A DNA stretch of 64,000 bases from Corynebacterium pelargi (GTDB lineage: Bacteria > Actinomycetota > Actinomycetes > Mycobacteriales > Mycobacteriaceae): positions 124,001 through 188,000 of the forward strand of contig NZ_BMCX01000003.1 of NCBI RefSeq assembly GCF_014635485.1, given 5' to 3'. Position numbers and translations under genes: made by a program. Positions 27,245 to 37,505 of this stretch are shown here, in pieces. Every line of letters begins with the position of its first letter. Within the stretch, counting starts at the first letter, position 1. The notes below the pieces were generated by a model. It was not told the DNA's origin. It did no database searches and was given only the letters and a program-made list of their open reading frames with translations.

Positions 27245-28833
27245 TGAAGGTCATGGCCCAAATTGCGATGATCATGAACCTAGACAAGTGCATCGGCTGC
27301 CACACGTGTTCTGTGACCTGTAAGCAGGCATGGACCAACCGCGAGGGCACCGAGTACATGTGGTTCAACAACGTAGAAACGCGCCCTGGCGTTGGTTATC
27401 CCTATGGCTGGGAAGATCAAGGCAAGTGGGAAGGCGGCTGGGTGCTTGATAAGCGCGGCAAGCTCAAGCCTCGTTCGGGTGGGCGTTTAAAAAAGCTCGC
27501 CACCATCTTCCATAACCCCAAGCTGCCTACGATCGAGGATTATTACGAGCCTTGGACCTATGAGTATGAAAAGCTGCTCTCGGCTCCTGCAGGGCAAAAG
27601 ACCCAGCCCACTGCTCGGCCTGTGTCGCAGCTCGATGGCCGGCCGATCGATACCATCAAGTGGTCTTCTAACTGGGATGATAACCTCGGCGGCTCCGGGC
27701 AAACACTTGATGATGACCCAGTGCTCAAGCAGATGAATATGCAGGTGCGCAAGGAGATCGAAGATGCCTTCATGTTCTATCTTCCGCGTATTTGCGAGCA
27801 CTGTCTGAACCCCACCTGCGTTTCTTCTTGCCCTTCGGGGGCGATGTATAAGCGCAGTGAAGACGGCATCGTGTTGGTAGATCAAGATCGTTGCCGTGGT
27901 TGGCGCATGTGTGTTTCGGGCTGTCCGTATAAGAAGGTCTACTTCAACCACAAAACCGGCAAGGCCGAAAAATGTACCTTGTGTTATCCACGCATCGAGG
28001 TTGGCCAGCCCACCGTGTGTTCGGAAACCTGCGTCGGCCGCCTTCGTTACCTAGGAGTCTTGCTTTACGACGCCGACCGTGTGGCATCGGCAGCCTCCAC
28101 ACCGGAAGAAGGCGATCTCTTCCAAGCCCAAAAAGATATTCTGCTTGATCCCCATGATCCTGAGGTTCAGCGCGCGGCAGTAGAAGCTGGCATCCCGCAC
28201 TCCTGGATCGATGCTGCACAGCAATCTCCCATCTGGGATCTCATCTTCCGTTATGAGGTGGCCGTGCCCTTGCACCCGGAGTATCGCACCTTGCCTATGG
28301 TGTGGTACATCCCGCCACTGAGCCCAGTGGTGGATGCCGTGACTGCCTCTGGCGCAGATGGCGAGCACCACAAGGTGTTGCTCTCTGCCATTTCCAATAT
28401 GCGTATCCCCCTGGAGTACCTCGCGGGGCTGTTTACCGCCGGCGATACAGCGGCGGTAGAAAAGGTGCTGCGCAGGCTTGCCGCAATGCGTTCGTATATG
28501 CGCGATATCAACCTCGGCCAAAAGCCGCAGGAAGCTATTGCCGCTTCGGTGGGCATGACCGGCAAGGACATGGAAGCGATGTATCGCTTGCTTGCCATTG
28601 CCAAGTATGACGATCGCTACGTTATCCCCACTGCTTCGCCGGAGACACCGCGCGGTATTTCCTCGCTGCCTTCTTTCGGCGGCGCGGATCCTGCTGCCAG
28701 CGTGGAACAATTCCACGGTTTGGGTGAAGGCGCCCCCGAGGCCTGCCACAGCGGCGCAGGCGCAGGGCCTGTAGCGCTTACTTCTTGGAGTGCTGGGCAG
28801 CGTCCAGACTCGATGTTTCCAAGGAGCCGATAG
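27244..28833 (+). CDS. narH: Respiratory nitrate reductase beta subunit
   Basis: 529 aa iron-sulfur subunit passing electrons from NarI haems to NarG. Cysteine clusters: CIGCHTCSVTCK near residue 15, CEHCLNPTCVSSCPSG near 185, and CRGWRMCVSGCPYKKVYFN near 220, in which Trp replaces one Cys, the hallmark of the 3Fe-4S centre. A last group is CTLCYPRIEVGQPTVCSETC. All ligands are intact. Translationally coupled to narG; narJ begins one base after the stop. Confidence 0.97.
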   Translation: MKVMAQIAMIMNLDKCIGCHTCSVTCKQAWTNREGTEYMWFNNVETRPGVGYPYGWEDQGKWEGGWVLDKRGKLKPRSGGRLKKLATIFHNPKLPTIEDYYEPWTYEYEKLLSAPAGQKTQPTARPVSQLDGRPIDTIKWSSNWDDNLGGSGQTLDDDPVLKQMNMQVRKEIEDAFMFYLPRICEHCLNPTCVSSCPSGAMYKRSEDGIVLVDQDRCRGWRMCVSGCPYKKVYFNHKTGKAEKCTLCYPRIEVGQPTVCSETCVGRLRYLGVLLYDADRVASAASTPEEGDLFQAQKDILLDPHDPEVQRAAVEAGIPHSWIDAAQQSPIWDLIFRYEVAVPLHPEYRTLPMVWYIPPLSPVVDAVTASGADGEHHKVLLSAISNMRIPLEYLAGLFTAGDTAAVEKVLRRLAAMRSYMRDINLGQKPQEAIAASVGMTGKDMEAMYRLLAIAKYDDRYVIPTASPETPRGISSLPSFGGADPAASVEQFHGLGEGAPEACHSGAGAGPVALTSWSAGQRPDSMFPRSR

Positions 28834-29511
28834 ATGCGTACCCACGTCGGCATCGTCCCGGCTCCAACCCCGGCCGTAACTGTTACCCAGCAGCAACGCC
28901 GCAGGCTGTTTATGGCCTGTTCCCTACTGCTGGACTACCCGGATGAGGTCTTAATCCAACGCATCCCCACGGTTCACAAAGCGCTAGGTGCTATGCCTGC
29001 AGCGATTGAAGCGGAACTCGAAGCGTTTTTCCACGCTGTTGCTATCCACTCTGCTCGCTGGTTGGAGGAACACTATGTAGATACCTTTGATCAGCGCCGC
29101 CGCTGTTCGCTGTTTTTGAGCTACTACGCTGTTGGCGATACTCGCCAGCGTGGCACAGCCATCTTGGCGTTTCGTGATGCACTTGGCGCCTTAGGCTTTG
29201 AGCTCGATCGCGATGAACTTCCCGACCACTTGTGCGTTTTGCTCGAAGCTGCAGGGCTTGCTCAAGGCGAGGCGCATGATCAAGCAACCCAAATTCTTGC
29301 CACCCACCGCGATGGCATCGAGGTGCTGCGCGCAGCCCTTGAAACCTTCAATTCTCCCTATGCGCACCTGATCAAGGCTGTGTGCATGGCGTTGCCGGAG
29401 ATTGACCAAGAGCTTGCTCAGCACTTTATGGAGCTAATTCGTCAGGGGCCACCCTCCGAACTGGTTGGCCTTGGCACCCCATTTCCCTTTGCCCAAACCG
29501 AAAACCCCTAA
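28834..29511 (+). CDS. narJ: Nitrate reductase assembly chaperone NarJ
   Basis: 225 aa TorD/NarJ-family chaperone needed for Mo cofactor insertion into NarG and not part of the final complex. The family core MACSLLLDYPDEVLIQRIP is near residue 27, and HYVDTFDQRRRCSLFLSYYAVGDTRQRG near 72 gives the YVDTFD and HLSY-like motif. The C-terminus PTELVGLGTPFPFAQ type ending is present as ELVGLGTPFPF. It starts immediately after narH. Confidence 0.94.
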   Translation: MRTHVGIVPAPTPAVTVTQQQRRRLFMACSLLLDYPDEVLIQRIPTVHKALGAMPAAIEAELEAFFHAVAIHSARWLEEHYVDTFDQRRRCSLFLSYYAVGDTRQRGTAILAFRDALGALGFELDRDELPDHLCVLLEAAGLAQGEAHDQATQILATHRDGIEVLRAALETFNSPYAHLIKAVCMALPEIDQELAQHFMELIRQGPPSELVGLGTPFPFAQTENP

Positions 29512-29524
29512 ATAAGGAATCACC

Positions 29525-30313
29525 ATGACTTCTATTGACACGTTCTTGTGGGTCGCGTTTCCTTGGCTTGCCATCGTCGCGTTTGTGCTGGGCATGTCTT
29601 GGCGTTGGCGTACCGATCAATTTGGTTGGACCACACATTCCACCCAAATCTATGAATCAAAGCTGCTGCGCATCTCCTCGCCACTATTTCACTGGGGCAT
29701 GATGTTTGTGATCCTTGGCCACATCATGGGCTTGGCATTTCCTAAGTCCTGGACTCGTGCCGTAGGCATCTCAGATGCCGCCTATCACCTCATCGCTACC
29801 ATCCCCGGCACCATCGCCGGTATCGCCGCGGTGCTGGGATTAGTGGGATTGATATATCGCCGCGTGCACACCCGCTCGGTGTTCCTATCCACCTCCACCT
29901 CAGACAAGGTGATGTATGTGCTGCTTGGCCTCGCCATCTTGAGCGGCTTTGTTGCCACGGTGAGCACCCAGGTCTTCGGTGGACCTCATGGCTACGATTA
30001 CCGCGAGACCATCTCTCCTTGGCTGCGCCAATTACTCATCTTTAACGCACACCCGGAATGGATGGCTACGGTACCCTGGCAATTCAAAGTCCATGTACTT
30101 GCCGGTTTTACCCTGCTAGCTATTTGGCCTTTTACTCGCTTGGTGCACGTGTTTTCTGCTCCAGTTGGCTATACCACTCGCCCCTATGTGGTGTACCGCT
30201 CCCGGGATACCAGAACACAGCCCACTCGCCAACATGTGGCTTGGGAGCCGGTACGCTCAAACAAACGCCAGGTGCATGAACCCAATGATGAAGGCCAGTG
30301 GTACGGCGCATAG
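29525..30313 (+). CDS. narI: Respiratory nitrate reductase gamma subunit (cytochrome b)
   Basis: 262 aa with five transmembrane helices and two haem b groups; it oxidises menaquinol and anchors NarGH. Haem-ligand histidines lie in FHWGMMFVILGHIMGL near residues 56-70 and in helix 5 at VHVLAGFTLLAIWPFTRLVHVFS near 190-215. The soluble C-terminus (YRSRDTRTQPTRQHVAW) is somewhat longer than in E. coli. It lies 13 bp after narJ, with AAGGAA before the ATG. Confidence 0.95.
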   Translation: MTSIDTFLWVAFPWLAIVAFVLGMSWRWRTDQFGWTTHSTQIYESKLLRISSPLFHWGMMFVILGHIMGLAFPKSWTRAVGISDAAYHLIATIPGTIAGIAAVLGLVGLIYRRVHTRSVFLSTSTSDKVMYVLLGLAILSGFVATVSTQVFGGPHGYDYRETISPWLRQLLIFNAHPEWMATVPWQFKVHVLAGFTLLAIWPFTRLVHVFSAPVGYTTRPYVVYRSRDTRTQPTRQHVAWEPVRSNKRQVHEPNDEGQWYGA

Positions 30314-30321
30314 TCTTCCAA

Positions 30322-30354
30322 GGGCACCGCGCACCAGCGTTGGTGCCCACCACT
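30322..30354 (+). terminator. Intercistronic hairpin between narI and modA
   Basis: GGGCACC / GGTGCCC arms (30322-30328 and 30342-30348), with an alternative nested stem GCACCA / TGGTGC (30331-30336 and 30341-30346), followed by ACCACTTTT. It could partly end nar transcription before modA and so keep transporter levels lower than reductase. Confidence 0.5.
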
Positions 30355-30376
30355 TTTCCCAGGAGGAACGCCCTTC

Positions 30377-31081
30377 ATGCGTATCGCGCTGCCGCTGGCC
30401 CTCGTTTTGCTTCTTTCAGCCTGCGCACAAAATGGGCAGCTCACGGTTTTTGGAGCTGCCTCGACTCGTCTGATTAATGAGTCCCTAGTCCAGCAAAGCG
30501 GTGAAGACCTGCAATTTCACAACGCCGGTTCCGCCACCTTGGTGCAACAACTTCGTGAGGGCGCACCGGCAGACGTGCTCATCACCGCCAATGAGGCCAC
30601 GATGCAACAAGCCCAAGACGCAGGCCTTGTCACTCACCCGCGCGCGGTGGCCACTAATTCCATGGTGTTGATCGTGCCCAAGGGCAACCCCGCGGGAGTT
30701 CGCGGCATCGACGATCTGGACAAGGCTGTGGTGGTGATATGCGATGTGCAAGTGCCCTGTGGCGATACCACCGCTCGCTTAGAAAAGGCCAATAATGCCA
30801 CCATCACACCGGCCTCGCTTGAACAATCCGTTTCGGATGTGTTGGGCAAGGTGACTTCCGGCGAGGCCGACGCAGGAGTGGTCTACCAAAGCGATGCCGC
30901 CGCCGCGGGCGATAGCGTGGAAGTAATTGAGATCCCTCACGCCAATGAATACCCCAACCGCATCATGGCGGCGGTGGTCAAGGATAGCTCCCATCGCGAC
31001 CAAGCCCAGGCGGTTGTCGATACTCTAGGCTCAGAGCAGTTTCGTGCCATTTGGCAAGAGCAAGGATTTACACCTCAGTGA
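30377..31081 (+). CDS. modA: Molybdate ABC transporter substrate-binding lipoprotein
   Basis: 234 aa. The N-terminal signal MRIALPLALVLLLSAC ends in a lipobox (LLSAC), so this is a lipid-anchored binding protein outside the membrane. The ModA core is visible: LTVFGAASTRLINESL at the start of the mature part, VQQLREGAPADVLITANEATM, and the GEADAGVVYQSDAAAA ligand-loop near residue 165. An AGGAGG site precedes the ATG. Its stop overlaps the modBC GTG. Location in the nar transcript ties Mo uptake to nitrate respiration. Confidence 0.93.
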   Translation: MRIALPLALVLLLSACAQNGQLTVFGAASTRLINESLVQQSGEDLQFHNAGSATLVQQLREGAPADVLITANEATMQQAQDAGLVTHPRAVATNSMVLIVPKGNPAGVRGIDDLDKAVVVICDVQVPCGDTTARLEKANNATITPASLEQSVSDVLGKVTSGEADAGVVYQSDAAAAGDSVEVIEIPHANEYPNRIMAAVVKDSSHRDQAQAVVDTLGSEQFRAIWQEQGFTPQ

Positions 31082-32958
31082 TACAGCGACGAGCCCCTAG
31101 CGCCCCTGTGTGGGTTCATTTCCTTTCGGCGCTTGCCGGGGCATTCCTCCTGCTGCCACTCATAGCCTTGCTCACACGGGTTGCCTGGTCGGATGTGTTC
31201 AGCGTCGGTGTGCGCGAAGATTCACTCGCGATGTTCGCCTTAAGCCTGAGCTCCGCTGTGATTGCCACACTGTGTTGTGTGCTGCTGGGTGTGCCCCTTG
31301 CATTGTGTTTGCAGCTTCTCCCCCGTGGCGCAGGTCTTGCCCGCGGTTTGGTGCTGTTGCCTTTGGCCATGCCTCCAGTGGTAGCCGGTCTAGCTCTTAG
31401 TGCCGCCTTCGGGCGTCAAGGTCTGATGGCACCGCTTTTTGATGCCACCGGCATCCAATTGGCGTTTAGCTTCGCCGGGGTTGTGGTGGCGCATTGTTTC
31501 ATTGCGCTTCCTTTTGTGGTGGTCACCGTGGATGCAGCCTTAAGGCAATTTGATCGCGAGGTGTGGTACTCGGCCCAAGCCGTTGGCATGACCCCCACCA
31601 GGGTCATGCGCCAGGTGCTCTTGCCTGGGGTGCGTCCGGCGATCCTCAGTGGCGCCGGCTTGGCTTTTGTGCGCTCACTGGGAGAGTTTGGTACCACCTT
31701 GACCTTCGCCGGTTCTTTGCCGGGTGTCACCCGCACCCTGCCGGTGGGCATCTATTTAGCTAGGGAGACGGATCCCAATCAGGCCTACGTCTTAGCGGCG
31801 TTGTTGGTTGGATTGGCTGTAGCAGTACTTGCTCTGGTGGCGGCGCTTGGGAAACGCCCCCGCGGTGGCGTTCACGAGGCAGTGGAGCTCGGAGCCATTG
31901 ATGTTGCAGCCCTGAGTGCGCTCAGTGCAAGTGATGCACAAGCCCCCAGTATCACGGTGGATGATTTCCACGCCCCGGCTGGGCACACCACTGCCCTGAT
32001 TGGCCCGAATGGCGCAGGCAAGAGCACGCTGCTTGGCAAGATCGCTGGAAGGATCAACGCCGAGGTGTACCTGGACGCCCATCAAACCACCGAGCCGATG
32101 TGGCGGCGCGGAGTGGTCATGCTGCGGCAGAATCCAGGGTTGCCGCAGCACTGCACCGTAGAAGAAGCCATTGCCATGGTGCACCCGAAGGCTGCTGCAT
32201 TGTTACGCGCTGCGGGCTTAGATCCGCTTGCTGCGGTGCCTACGGCTGAGCTTTCTGGTGGCCAGGCTGCTCAGGTGGCTTTGTTGCGGGCTTTAGCGGC
32301 CAGACCTCGGGTGTTATTGCTTGATGAGCCCCTCGCGGCGGTGGATGTTGCGGCAGCCCAGCATTGGCGCGCGTTGCTTGCCGCTGCCACCAAGGGGCGC
32401 ACGGTGGTGTTGATTAGCCACGATCCCACCGATGTTGCCACCTTGAGCACGAAGGTTGCGGTGATGGAGCAGGCGAAGGTGTTGAGCATCGTGGATACGC
32501 AGCAGGAATTTAGCCGCCCCAGGACTACCTTTGCCGCGTCTTTTGCCGGTATTAACCGCCTTGAAGGCCAGGTGCTTGGCTATGAGAAGGGCATTGCGCG
32601 GATGCGCGTCGGAGATATCGACGTGGTGGGCAGAGCCGATGAGGATCTACGCCTTGGCCAGCAGGCTGTTGCGGTCTTTGCCCCTGATGCGGTGACCTTG
32701 AAGGTTCCCCAGGATCCGGTGGGGGTAGAGTCGGCGCGAAATCAGTGGGAGGGGCGGATCACATCGCTGGAGTTCCATAAAAATATTGTGTTTGTACGTG
32801 TAAAATTTGCTACAGCATCGATTGCGTTGCACACGACCCAAGCCTCCGCGTTGCGCTTGTCTTTGGATGTTGGCAGCAGCGTGATCTGTGCTGTGAAAGC
32901 GCTCAATGTGCATGTTTATCGTGCGCCTACCCCACACGTCAGCACCGAGGAATCATGA
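31078..32958 (+). CDS. modBC: Fused molybdate ABC transporter permease-ATPase (ModBC)
   Basis: 626 aa from the GTG at 31078 (4-bp overlap with the modA stop). Residues 1-260 are the ModB permease with about six helices and an EAA-type loop YSAQAVGMTPTRVMRQVLLPG. Residues about 265-480 are the ModC ATPase: Walker A LIGPNGAGKSTLLG, Q-loop MLRQNPGLPQ, signature ELSGGQAAQVALLRAL, Walker B VLLLDEPLAAVD, and switch His in VVLISHDPTD. The tail (GQAVAVFAPDAVTL, then a strand-rich segment) resembles a TOBE molybdate-binding domain. ModB and ModC are separate in most bacteria, so this is a natural fusion. It overlaps arnR by 4 bp. Confidence 0.93.
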   Translation: MIQRRAPSAPVWVHFLSALAGAFLLLPLIALLTRVAWSDVFSVGVREDSLAMFALSLSSAVIATLCCVLLGVPLALCLQLLPRGAGLARGLVLLPLAMPPVVAGLALSAAFGRQGLMAPLFDATGIQLAFSFAGVVVAHCFIALPFVVVTVDAALRQFDREVWYSAQAVGMTPTRVMRQVLLPGVRPAILSGAGLAFVRSLGEFGTTLTFAGSLPGVTRTLPVGIYLARETDPNQAYVLAALLVGLAVAVLALVAALGKRPRGGVHEAVELGAIDVAALSALSASDAQAPSITVDDFHAPAGHTTALIGPNGAGKSTLLGKIAGRINAEVYLDAHQTTEPMWRRGVVMLRQNPGLPQHCTVEEAIAMVHPKAAALLRAAGLDPLAAVPTAELSGGQAAQVALLRALAARPRVLLLDEPLAAVDVAAAQHWRALLAAATKGRTVVLISHDPTDVATLSTKVAVMEQAKVLSIVDTQQEFSRPRTTFAASFAGINRLEGQVLGYEKGIARMRVGDIDVVGRADEDLRLGQQAVAVFAPDAVTLKVPQDPVGVESARNQWEGRITSLEFHKNIVFVRVKFATASIALHTTQASALRLSLDVGSSVICAVKALNVHVYRAPTPHVSTEES

Positions 32959-33650
32959 ACCAGCACCCCCCTCGTCCCGCAACGGATCTTTTTCCAGAGG
33001 CTCTAAAGCTCAGCCCGAAACAACGGCTGGTGCTTGATACCTTGGCCAATTATCCGGATGGGTCGCGCGTGTATGAGTTGGCCGAAGAATTAAATATGCA
33101 CGCCAATACTATTCGCGGTCACCTTGATGAGCTCACCGAACGTGGCGCTGTGCATTCCTTTACCGCCCCTGCCATTGGCCGCGGTCGCCCCTCGTTGATT
33201 TATAAGGTTCGCATCCCCGATAACCGCACGGTGGCCGCCGAGTACGTCACCCTGATCGAGGTCATGGGCGATTACCTGGAGGAACAAGCAGCCACGCCCG
33301 AGGAATCAGCGGCGATGGCTCAGGCCATTGGTAAGCGTTGGGGCGAGAAGCTGCGCGAGCGAGGCCTGGAAAATCCCGAGTCCAGCCAGGGTTTTTTAGG
33401 CAGGATCACGGCCTATCTTCGCAGCATGGGCTTTGATCCCATCCAGGAAGTCAGCACCGAAGACGGCACAAGCATCTCCATGCGCAGTTGCCCTTTGAGC
33501 TCTAATGAGTTCCACCCAACACCGTTTATTTGTGCAGTGCACGAGGGCACCTTGCAGCAATTGCTTGACGACGACCGCATGCACCTAAATCTTGTGCCCT
33601 ACGATCAGCCGGGCCAGTGTTGCGTGGAAATCACGCGAAAGCAGGCTTAG
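32955..33650 (+). CDS. arnR: Fe-S winged-helix transcriptional regulator, probable nitrate reductase repressor ArnR
   Basis: 231 aa. N-terminal winged helix-turn-helix ([27 protein letters not shown], then [19 protein letters not shown], residues 25-75). The C-terminal half has cysteines in [18 protein letters not shown] and [10 protein letters not shown], spaced like an Fe-S-binding sensor of the SufR/ArnR kind. C. glutamicum ArnR is such a repressor of narKGHJI, encoded beside the nar operon and thrB, the position seen here. The gene overlaps modBC by 4 bp and is thus probably autoregulated with the group. The stop overlaps the convergent thrB stop by 4 bp. Confidence 0.78.
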   Translation: MNQHPPRPATDLFPEALKLSPKQRLVLDTLANYPDGSRVYELAEELNMHANTIRGHLDELTERGAVHSFTAPAIGRGRPSLIYKVRIPDNRTVAAEYVTLIEVMGDYLEEQAATPEESAAMAQAIGKRWGEKLRERGLENPESSQGFLGRITAYLRSMGFDPIQEVSTEDGTSISMRSCPLSSNEFHPTPFICAVHEGTLQQLLDDDRMHLNLVPYDQPGQCCVEITRKQA

Positions 33651-34570
33651 GCCTCTAAGACCTCGGTCTGCACCGGTCCGGCCACGCTGAGTGGCAGCAC
33701 CCGCATGCCGGAGCTTTCTGCCTCTTGCAGCAACTGGGGGTCGAGTTCTTCGCTAATGAGCACCATGGCGGTCGGGCCTGCACCTGAAAGGTAGGCGGCA
33801 ACGCCACGGTTACGCAGTCTATTGACCCACTCCGCGGTCAAAGGAAGCACATCCGCGCGGTAGGGCTGGTGGAGGCGATCCCTGGTTGCTTCCCACAACA
33901 GCTCGGGGTGATGTTGCAGCGCAACCGTCATCAATGCCGCGCGAGAAACATTGAAGCGGGCATCAATATGGCTGATCTCGTTCGGGAGTACCTGGCGCAC
34001 CGCATCAGTAGAGGCACGCTCGCTCGGGATCAGTGCGATGCCACGGATGGATTCGTGCACCGGGATTGGCACGGCCTTGTACTGGGGATCAGTGCCATCG
34101 ACGGGAGTGGATGTCCACGACACCACTGCCCCACCCATCACCGAGGCGGCGGCATTATCGGGGTGGCCTTCAAATGCGGAAGACAATTGCACCAGATCGG
34201 CGGTGCTCAATACGTGTCCGGCCAAGGCATTGGCTGCGGCGACACCGGCAACGGCAGCGGCAGCAGAAGATCCCAAACCGCGTGATTGAGGAATGCGGTT
34301 GTGGCAGTGCACTTTCAGCCCCGGTGCTTGAACGCCGGCGGCTTCAAGTCCAGAGCGAATGGCGCGCACTACGAGGTGGCGCTCATCAAGTGGGACTTCA
34401 CCCTCGCCTTCACCTTCGACGATAACTTCTAAGCCTTCAGAGGTGATTTCGACCCAGATGTCGTCGTAAAGCGAAAGGGCAAGCCCTAGGGTGTCGAAGC
34501 CTGGGCCAAGGTTCGCAGAGGACGCGGGCACGCGCACATGCACGCGACGCCCGATGCTCAATTGCTGCAT
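33647..34570 (-). CDS. thrB: Homoserine kinase
   Basis: 307 aa GHMP kinase making O-phosphohomoserine for threonine synthesis. The ATP-binding loop [17 protein letters not shown] lies near residue 90, and [21 protein letters not shown] ([13 protein letters not shown]) at the start is the homoserine kinase signature. The C-terminal [18 protein letters not shown] motif is present. It shares one base with hom (TAATG), forming the hom-thrB operon. The 3' end collides with arnR with a 4-bp overlap. Confidence 0.97.
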   Translation of the reverse strand: MQQLSIGRRVHVRVPASSANLGPGFDTLGLALSLYDDIWVEITSEGLEVIVEGEGEGEVPLDERHLVVRAIRSGLEAAGVQAPGLKVHCHNRIPQSRGLGSSAAAAVAGVAAANALAGHVLSTADLVQLSSAFEGHPDNAAASVMGGAVVSWTSTPVDGTDPQYKAVPIPVHESIRGIALIPSERASTDAVRQVLPNEISHIDARFNVSRAALMTVALQHHPELLWEATRDRLHQPYRADVLPLTAEWVNRLRNRGVAAYLSGAGPTAMVLISEELDPQLLQEAESSGMRVLPLSVAGPVQTEVLEA

Positions 34571-35913
34571 TAGTTCTCCATCAAACGGATCACGCTGGTG
34601 ATCTTTTGTACCGCATCGATGCTCTTGATCTTTTCCACGGTTGCTTGCAAGTCTTTTTCCTTGGCCGCGTGGGTCACCACGATCAGGCGGGCAACGTCCT
34701 CGCCACCTTCCTGGCGCACTGTCCGCAGGGAGATGCCGTTATCGGCGAAGATCTTTGCAAGTTCTGCCAGCACACCCTGGCGCTCTTCTACTTCCATATC
34801 GATGTGGTAGCAGGTCAGCACGTCGCCGAAATCGGCGATCGGGAGGTTGGCGTAGGTGGACTCACCGGGGGCGCGGCCACCGAAGACCTTGTTGCGGGCG
34901 GCTCCAACAATATCGCCGAGCACCGCAGAGGCGGTGGGGTTACCGCCGGCGCCGTTGCCGTAGAACATCAAACGTCCAGCGGCTTCGGCCTCAACGAACA
35001 CGGCGTTGAAAGACTTGGACACGCTCGCCAGCGGGTGCTCGCGATCCACCAGGGTGGGGTGCACGCGCGCCGAGACTTTTTCTTCGCCCTGCTCATCGCG
35101 GAAGCGCTCGCAGATGGCCAGAAGCTTGATGGTTTGGCCTGCTTGCTTAGCCGCCTCAATATCATCGGCGGTGATATGGGAAATGCCCTCGCAGTACACA
35201 TCTTCGAAGGTCACGCGGGTGTGGAATGCAAGAGAGGCCAAAATAGCGGCCTTGGATGCGGCATCGTGGCCTTCCACATCGGCGGTGGGATCGGCCTCTG
35301 CATAGCCCAGGCGAGTGGCCTCGGCGAGCATGTCATCGTAGGAGGCGCCGGTGGAATCCATCGCATCGAGGATGAAGTTGGTGGTGCCGTTGACGATGCC
35401 GGCTACCGTCTCCACCTGGTCGCCTGCCAGGGAACGACGCAGCGGTCCTACCACCGGGATAGCTGCTGCAACAGCGGCCTCGAAGTACAAATCAACGCCG
35501 GCTTCATCGGCTGCCTGAGCCAGTTCCTCGGAGTGCGCAGCCACCAGCGCCTTATTGGCGGTGACCACGGACTTGCCGGCCTTGAGAGCCTCAAGCACAA
35601 GCTTGCGGGGGTAATCAATACCGCCGATCACTTCCACCACGATGTCCACATCGTCGCGTCGAAGCAGCGACTCAGCATCGGTGGTGAGCAAACCAAGCTC
35701 GCTAGCAAGGGAGCCCTCGTGCTTTTCTAGGCTCGAGGCAGCCACACCGCGGATCTCCAGCGGGCCACCGGCGCGGTGGAGGAAGTCCTCGCTATTTTCG
35801 TGGATCAAACGAAGCACCTGGCTACCGACGGTGCCATAACCTAAGATGGCCAGGCCAACGGGCTCACCTGCGCCCTTACCGGGCTTGAACATGGTTTGAG
35901 GTGCGGTGGTCAT
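34570..35913 (-). CDS. hom: Homoserine dehydrogenase
   Basis: 447 aa; NADP-dependent reduction of aspartate semialdehyde to homoserine. N-terminal Rossmann motif [15 protein letters not shown] near residue 22; catalytic-core [13 protein letters not shown] [13 protein letters not shown] near 185, followed by [21 protein letters not shown]-terminal ACT domain begins near [21 protein letters not shown]; it gives threonine feedback inhibition in relatives. Length equals the C. glutamicum enzyme. First gene of hom-thrB. Confidence 0.97.
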   Translation of the reverse strand: MTTAPQTMFKPGKGAGEPVGLAILGYGTVGSQVLRLIHENSEDFLHRAGGPLEIRGVAASSLEKHEGSLASELGLLTTDAESLLRRDDVDIVVEVIGGIDYPRKLVLEALKAGKSVVTANKALVAAHSEELAQAADEAGVDLYFEAAVAAAIPVVGPLRRSLAGDQVETVAGIVNGTTNFILDAMDSTGASYDDMLAEATRLGYAEADPTADVEGHDAASKAAILASLAFHTRVTFEDVYCEGISHITADDIEAAKQAGQTIKLLAICERFRDEQGEEKVSARVHPTLVDREHPLASVSKSFNAVFVEAEAAGRLMFYGNGAGGNPTASAVLGDIVGAARNKVFGGRAPGESTYANLPIADFGDVLTCYHIDMEVEERQGVLAELAKIFADNGISLRTVRQEGGEDVARLIVVTHAAKEKDLQATVEKIKSIDAVQKITSVIRLMEN

Positions 35914-36037
35914 AGTGCTCCTAGAAAATGTTGAGGCAAATGCCCATCTATATTAACTACACAAGAATACTTAGCGCTTCTTCGCTGGGATAGATACCCC
36001 TTGGCCAAGGCCGTCGCAAAGGCCTTCAAGCGCGCTT
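35914..36037 (-). promoter_or_regulatory. hom-thrB promoter region
   Basis: 124 bp between lysA stop and hom start. On the minus strand an AT-rich stretch (TAGTTAATATAGAT, about 35944-35960) lies about 35 bp before hom and provides a credible -10 region; AGGAGC precedes the ATG. No unambiguous -35 or McbR-type site was found. Confidence 0.4.
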
Positions 36038-37432
36038 CTAGCCTTCCATGGCAAGGAAGTCCTCGATGGTTTCGCGGCGAACCATCAGGCGCGCTTTGCC
36101 ATCTTTGACGCTGACGACAGCCGGGCGGGTAAACATGTTGTAGCGGCTGGCCATGGCAAAGCAATAGGCACCAGTAGCTGCTAAAGCCAGCAAATCGCCA
36201 GGGCGAATATCATCCGGGTAACGCTGATCGGCAATTAAAATATCGCCCGATTCGCAGTGGCTTCCCACCACGCGGGAATCGCAAAGCTCGCCTTCGCACA
36301 GGCGGCTGACCACGCGCGCATCGTATTCTGCCTGGTACAGCGCTGGGCGAATATTATCGCTCATGCCGCCGTCGACGGCGATATAACGCCTGGTCAGCTC
36401 GTCGGTCACGTTCACGTCCTTGATGGTGCCCACCTCATAGATCGTGACGGTGGAAGGACCTGCGATAGCTCGGCCGGGCTCCACCATGATGGTGGGGGCT
36501 TCGAGCCCGAGGCGATCTGCTTCTATCTGGACGCGACGAATCAGGTCTTCTGCCACAGCCTGCACATCGAGCGGGGTGTCTTTTTCGGTATAGGCAATGC
36601 CATAGCCGCCACCAAGGTCAAGAATGGGCAGGCGGGTATCGAGTTCTTCTTGCAAGGTGTTTTGCAAACGCATCAGGCGCTTGGCCGCCAGCGAGAAGCC
36701 CTCGGCATCAAAGACCTGGCTACCCACGTGGCAGTGCAGGCCTCGCAGATCCAACCAGGGGTGGTGGAAGGCTTGCTCGGCGGCTTGTTTTGCTGCCCCG
36801 CTGGCAAGCGAGAATCCGAATTTCTGGTCCTCGTGGCTGGTGGCAATAAATTCATGGGTGTGGGCATCAACACCGGGGGTTACACGCACCAGAACCGGCT
36901 GCACCTTGCCCTGGCGCTCGGCTTCTGCACCAAGGGATGCAATTTCTTGGAAGCTATCGAGCACCACGTGCTCAACGCCGGCGCTCACACAAGCCTGAAG
37001 GTACTGGGCGGACTTGTTATTGCCGTGCGCGGTGATGCGCTCTGCGGGAAATTCCGCGGCTTGAGCCACCCGCAGTTCGCCATAGCTTGCTACGTCGAGC
37101 GAGAGGCCTTCTTGGGCCACCCACCTGGCAATTTCGCGGGTTAAAAAGGCCTTGGAGGCATAGTGCACACGCTCAGGGCCGCGATAGGCACGGGCAAGAT
37201 CACGGCAGCGGCTACGGAAGTCGTCTTCATCCACCACAAACAGTGGCGTGCCAAATTCTTGGGCGAGTTCCGGCAGCGACACCCCGGCGATGCTGACTAC
37301 GCCGCTCTCATCGCGGGAGGCATTTTTTGGCCACACATGCGCAGGCAAGCCGTTGAAATCACCTTCGGGAAAGGTGATGCGCTTGGTAGGCGAATAGCTA
37401 GAGGTGTACTGAATACCGACTACGTGATCCAT
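36038..37432 (-). CDS. lysA: Diaminopimelate decarboxylase
   Basis: 464 aa PLP enzyme, last step of lysine synthesis. The PLP lysine is in [16 protein letters not shown] near residue 90, [14 protein letters not shown] lies near 240, the phosphate-binding [12 protein letters not shown] near 278, and ESGDI with the decarboxylase Cys in [10 protein letters not shown] near 385. The open frame starts at ATG 37432; the first 27 residues ([10 protein letters not shown]...) precede the conserved [13 protein letters not shown] block, so a shorter start is possible, but no better-placed start codon with a ribosome site was seen. Downstream of argS as in C. glutamicum, but separated by a hairpin. Confidence 0.95.
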   Translation of the reverse strand: MDHVVGIQYTSSYSPTKRITFPEGDFNGLPAHVWPKNASRDESGVVSIAGVSLPELAQEFGTPLFVVDEDDFRSRCRDLARAYRGPERVHYASKAFLTREIARWVAQEGLSLDVASYGELRVAQAAEFPAERITAHGNNKSAQYLQACVSAGVEHVVLDSFQEIASLGAEAERQGKVQPVLVRVTPGVDAHTHEFIATSHEDQKFGFSLASGAAKQAAEQAFHHPWLDLRGLHCHVGSQVFDAEGFSLAAKRLMRLQNTLQEELDTRLPILDLGGGYGIAYTEKDTPLDVQAVAEDLIRRVQIEADRLGLEAPTIMVEPGRAIAGPSTVTIYEVGTIKDVNVTDELTRRYIAVDGGMSDNIRPALYQAEYDARVVSRLCEGELCDSRVVGSHCESGDILIADQRYPDDIRPGDLLALAATGAYCFAMASRYNMFTRPAVVSVKDGKARLMVRRETIEDFLAMEG

Positions 37433-37505
37433 GCGAGGTTTTCTCGTTTCTATACAAACGCCACCAGGCTTGATGCCTGTGCAGCACAGTGCTGTTGAAC
37501 ATCTA

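Noticed and set aside
34606..35730. A 374-codon frame opposite hom
   Set aside because: Antisense shadow of homoserine dehydrogenase; no family features or ribosome site.
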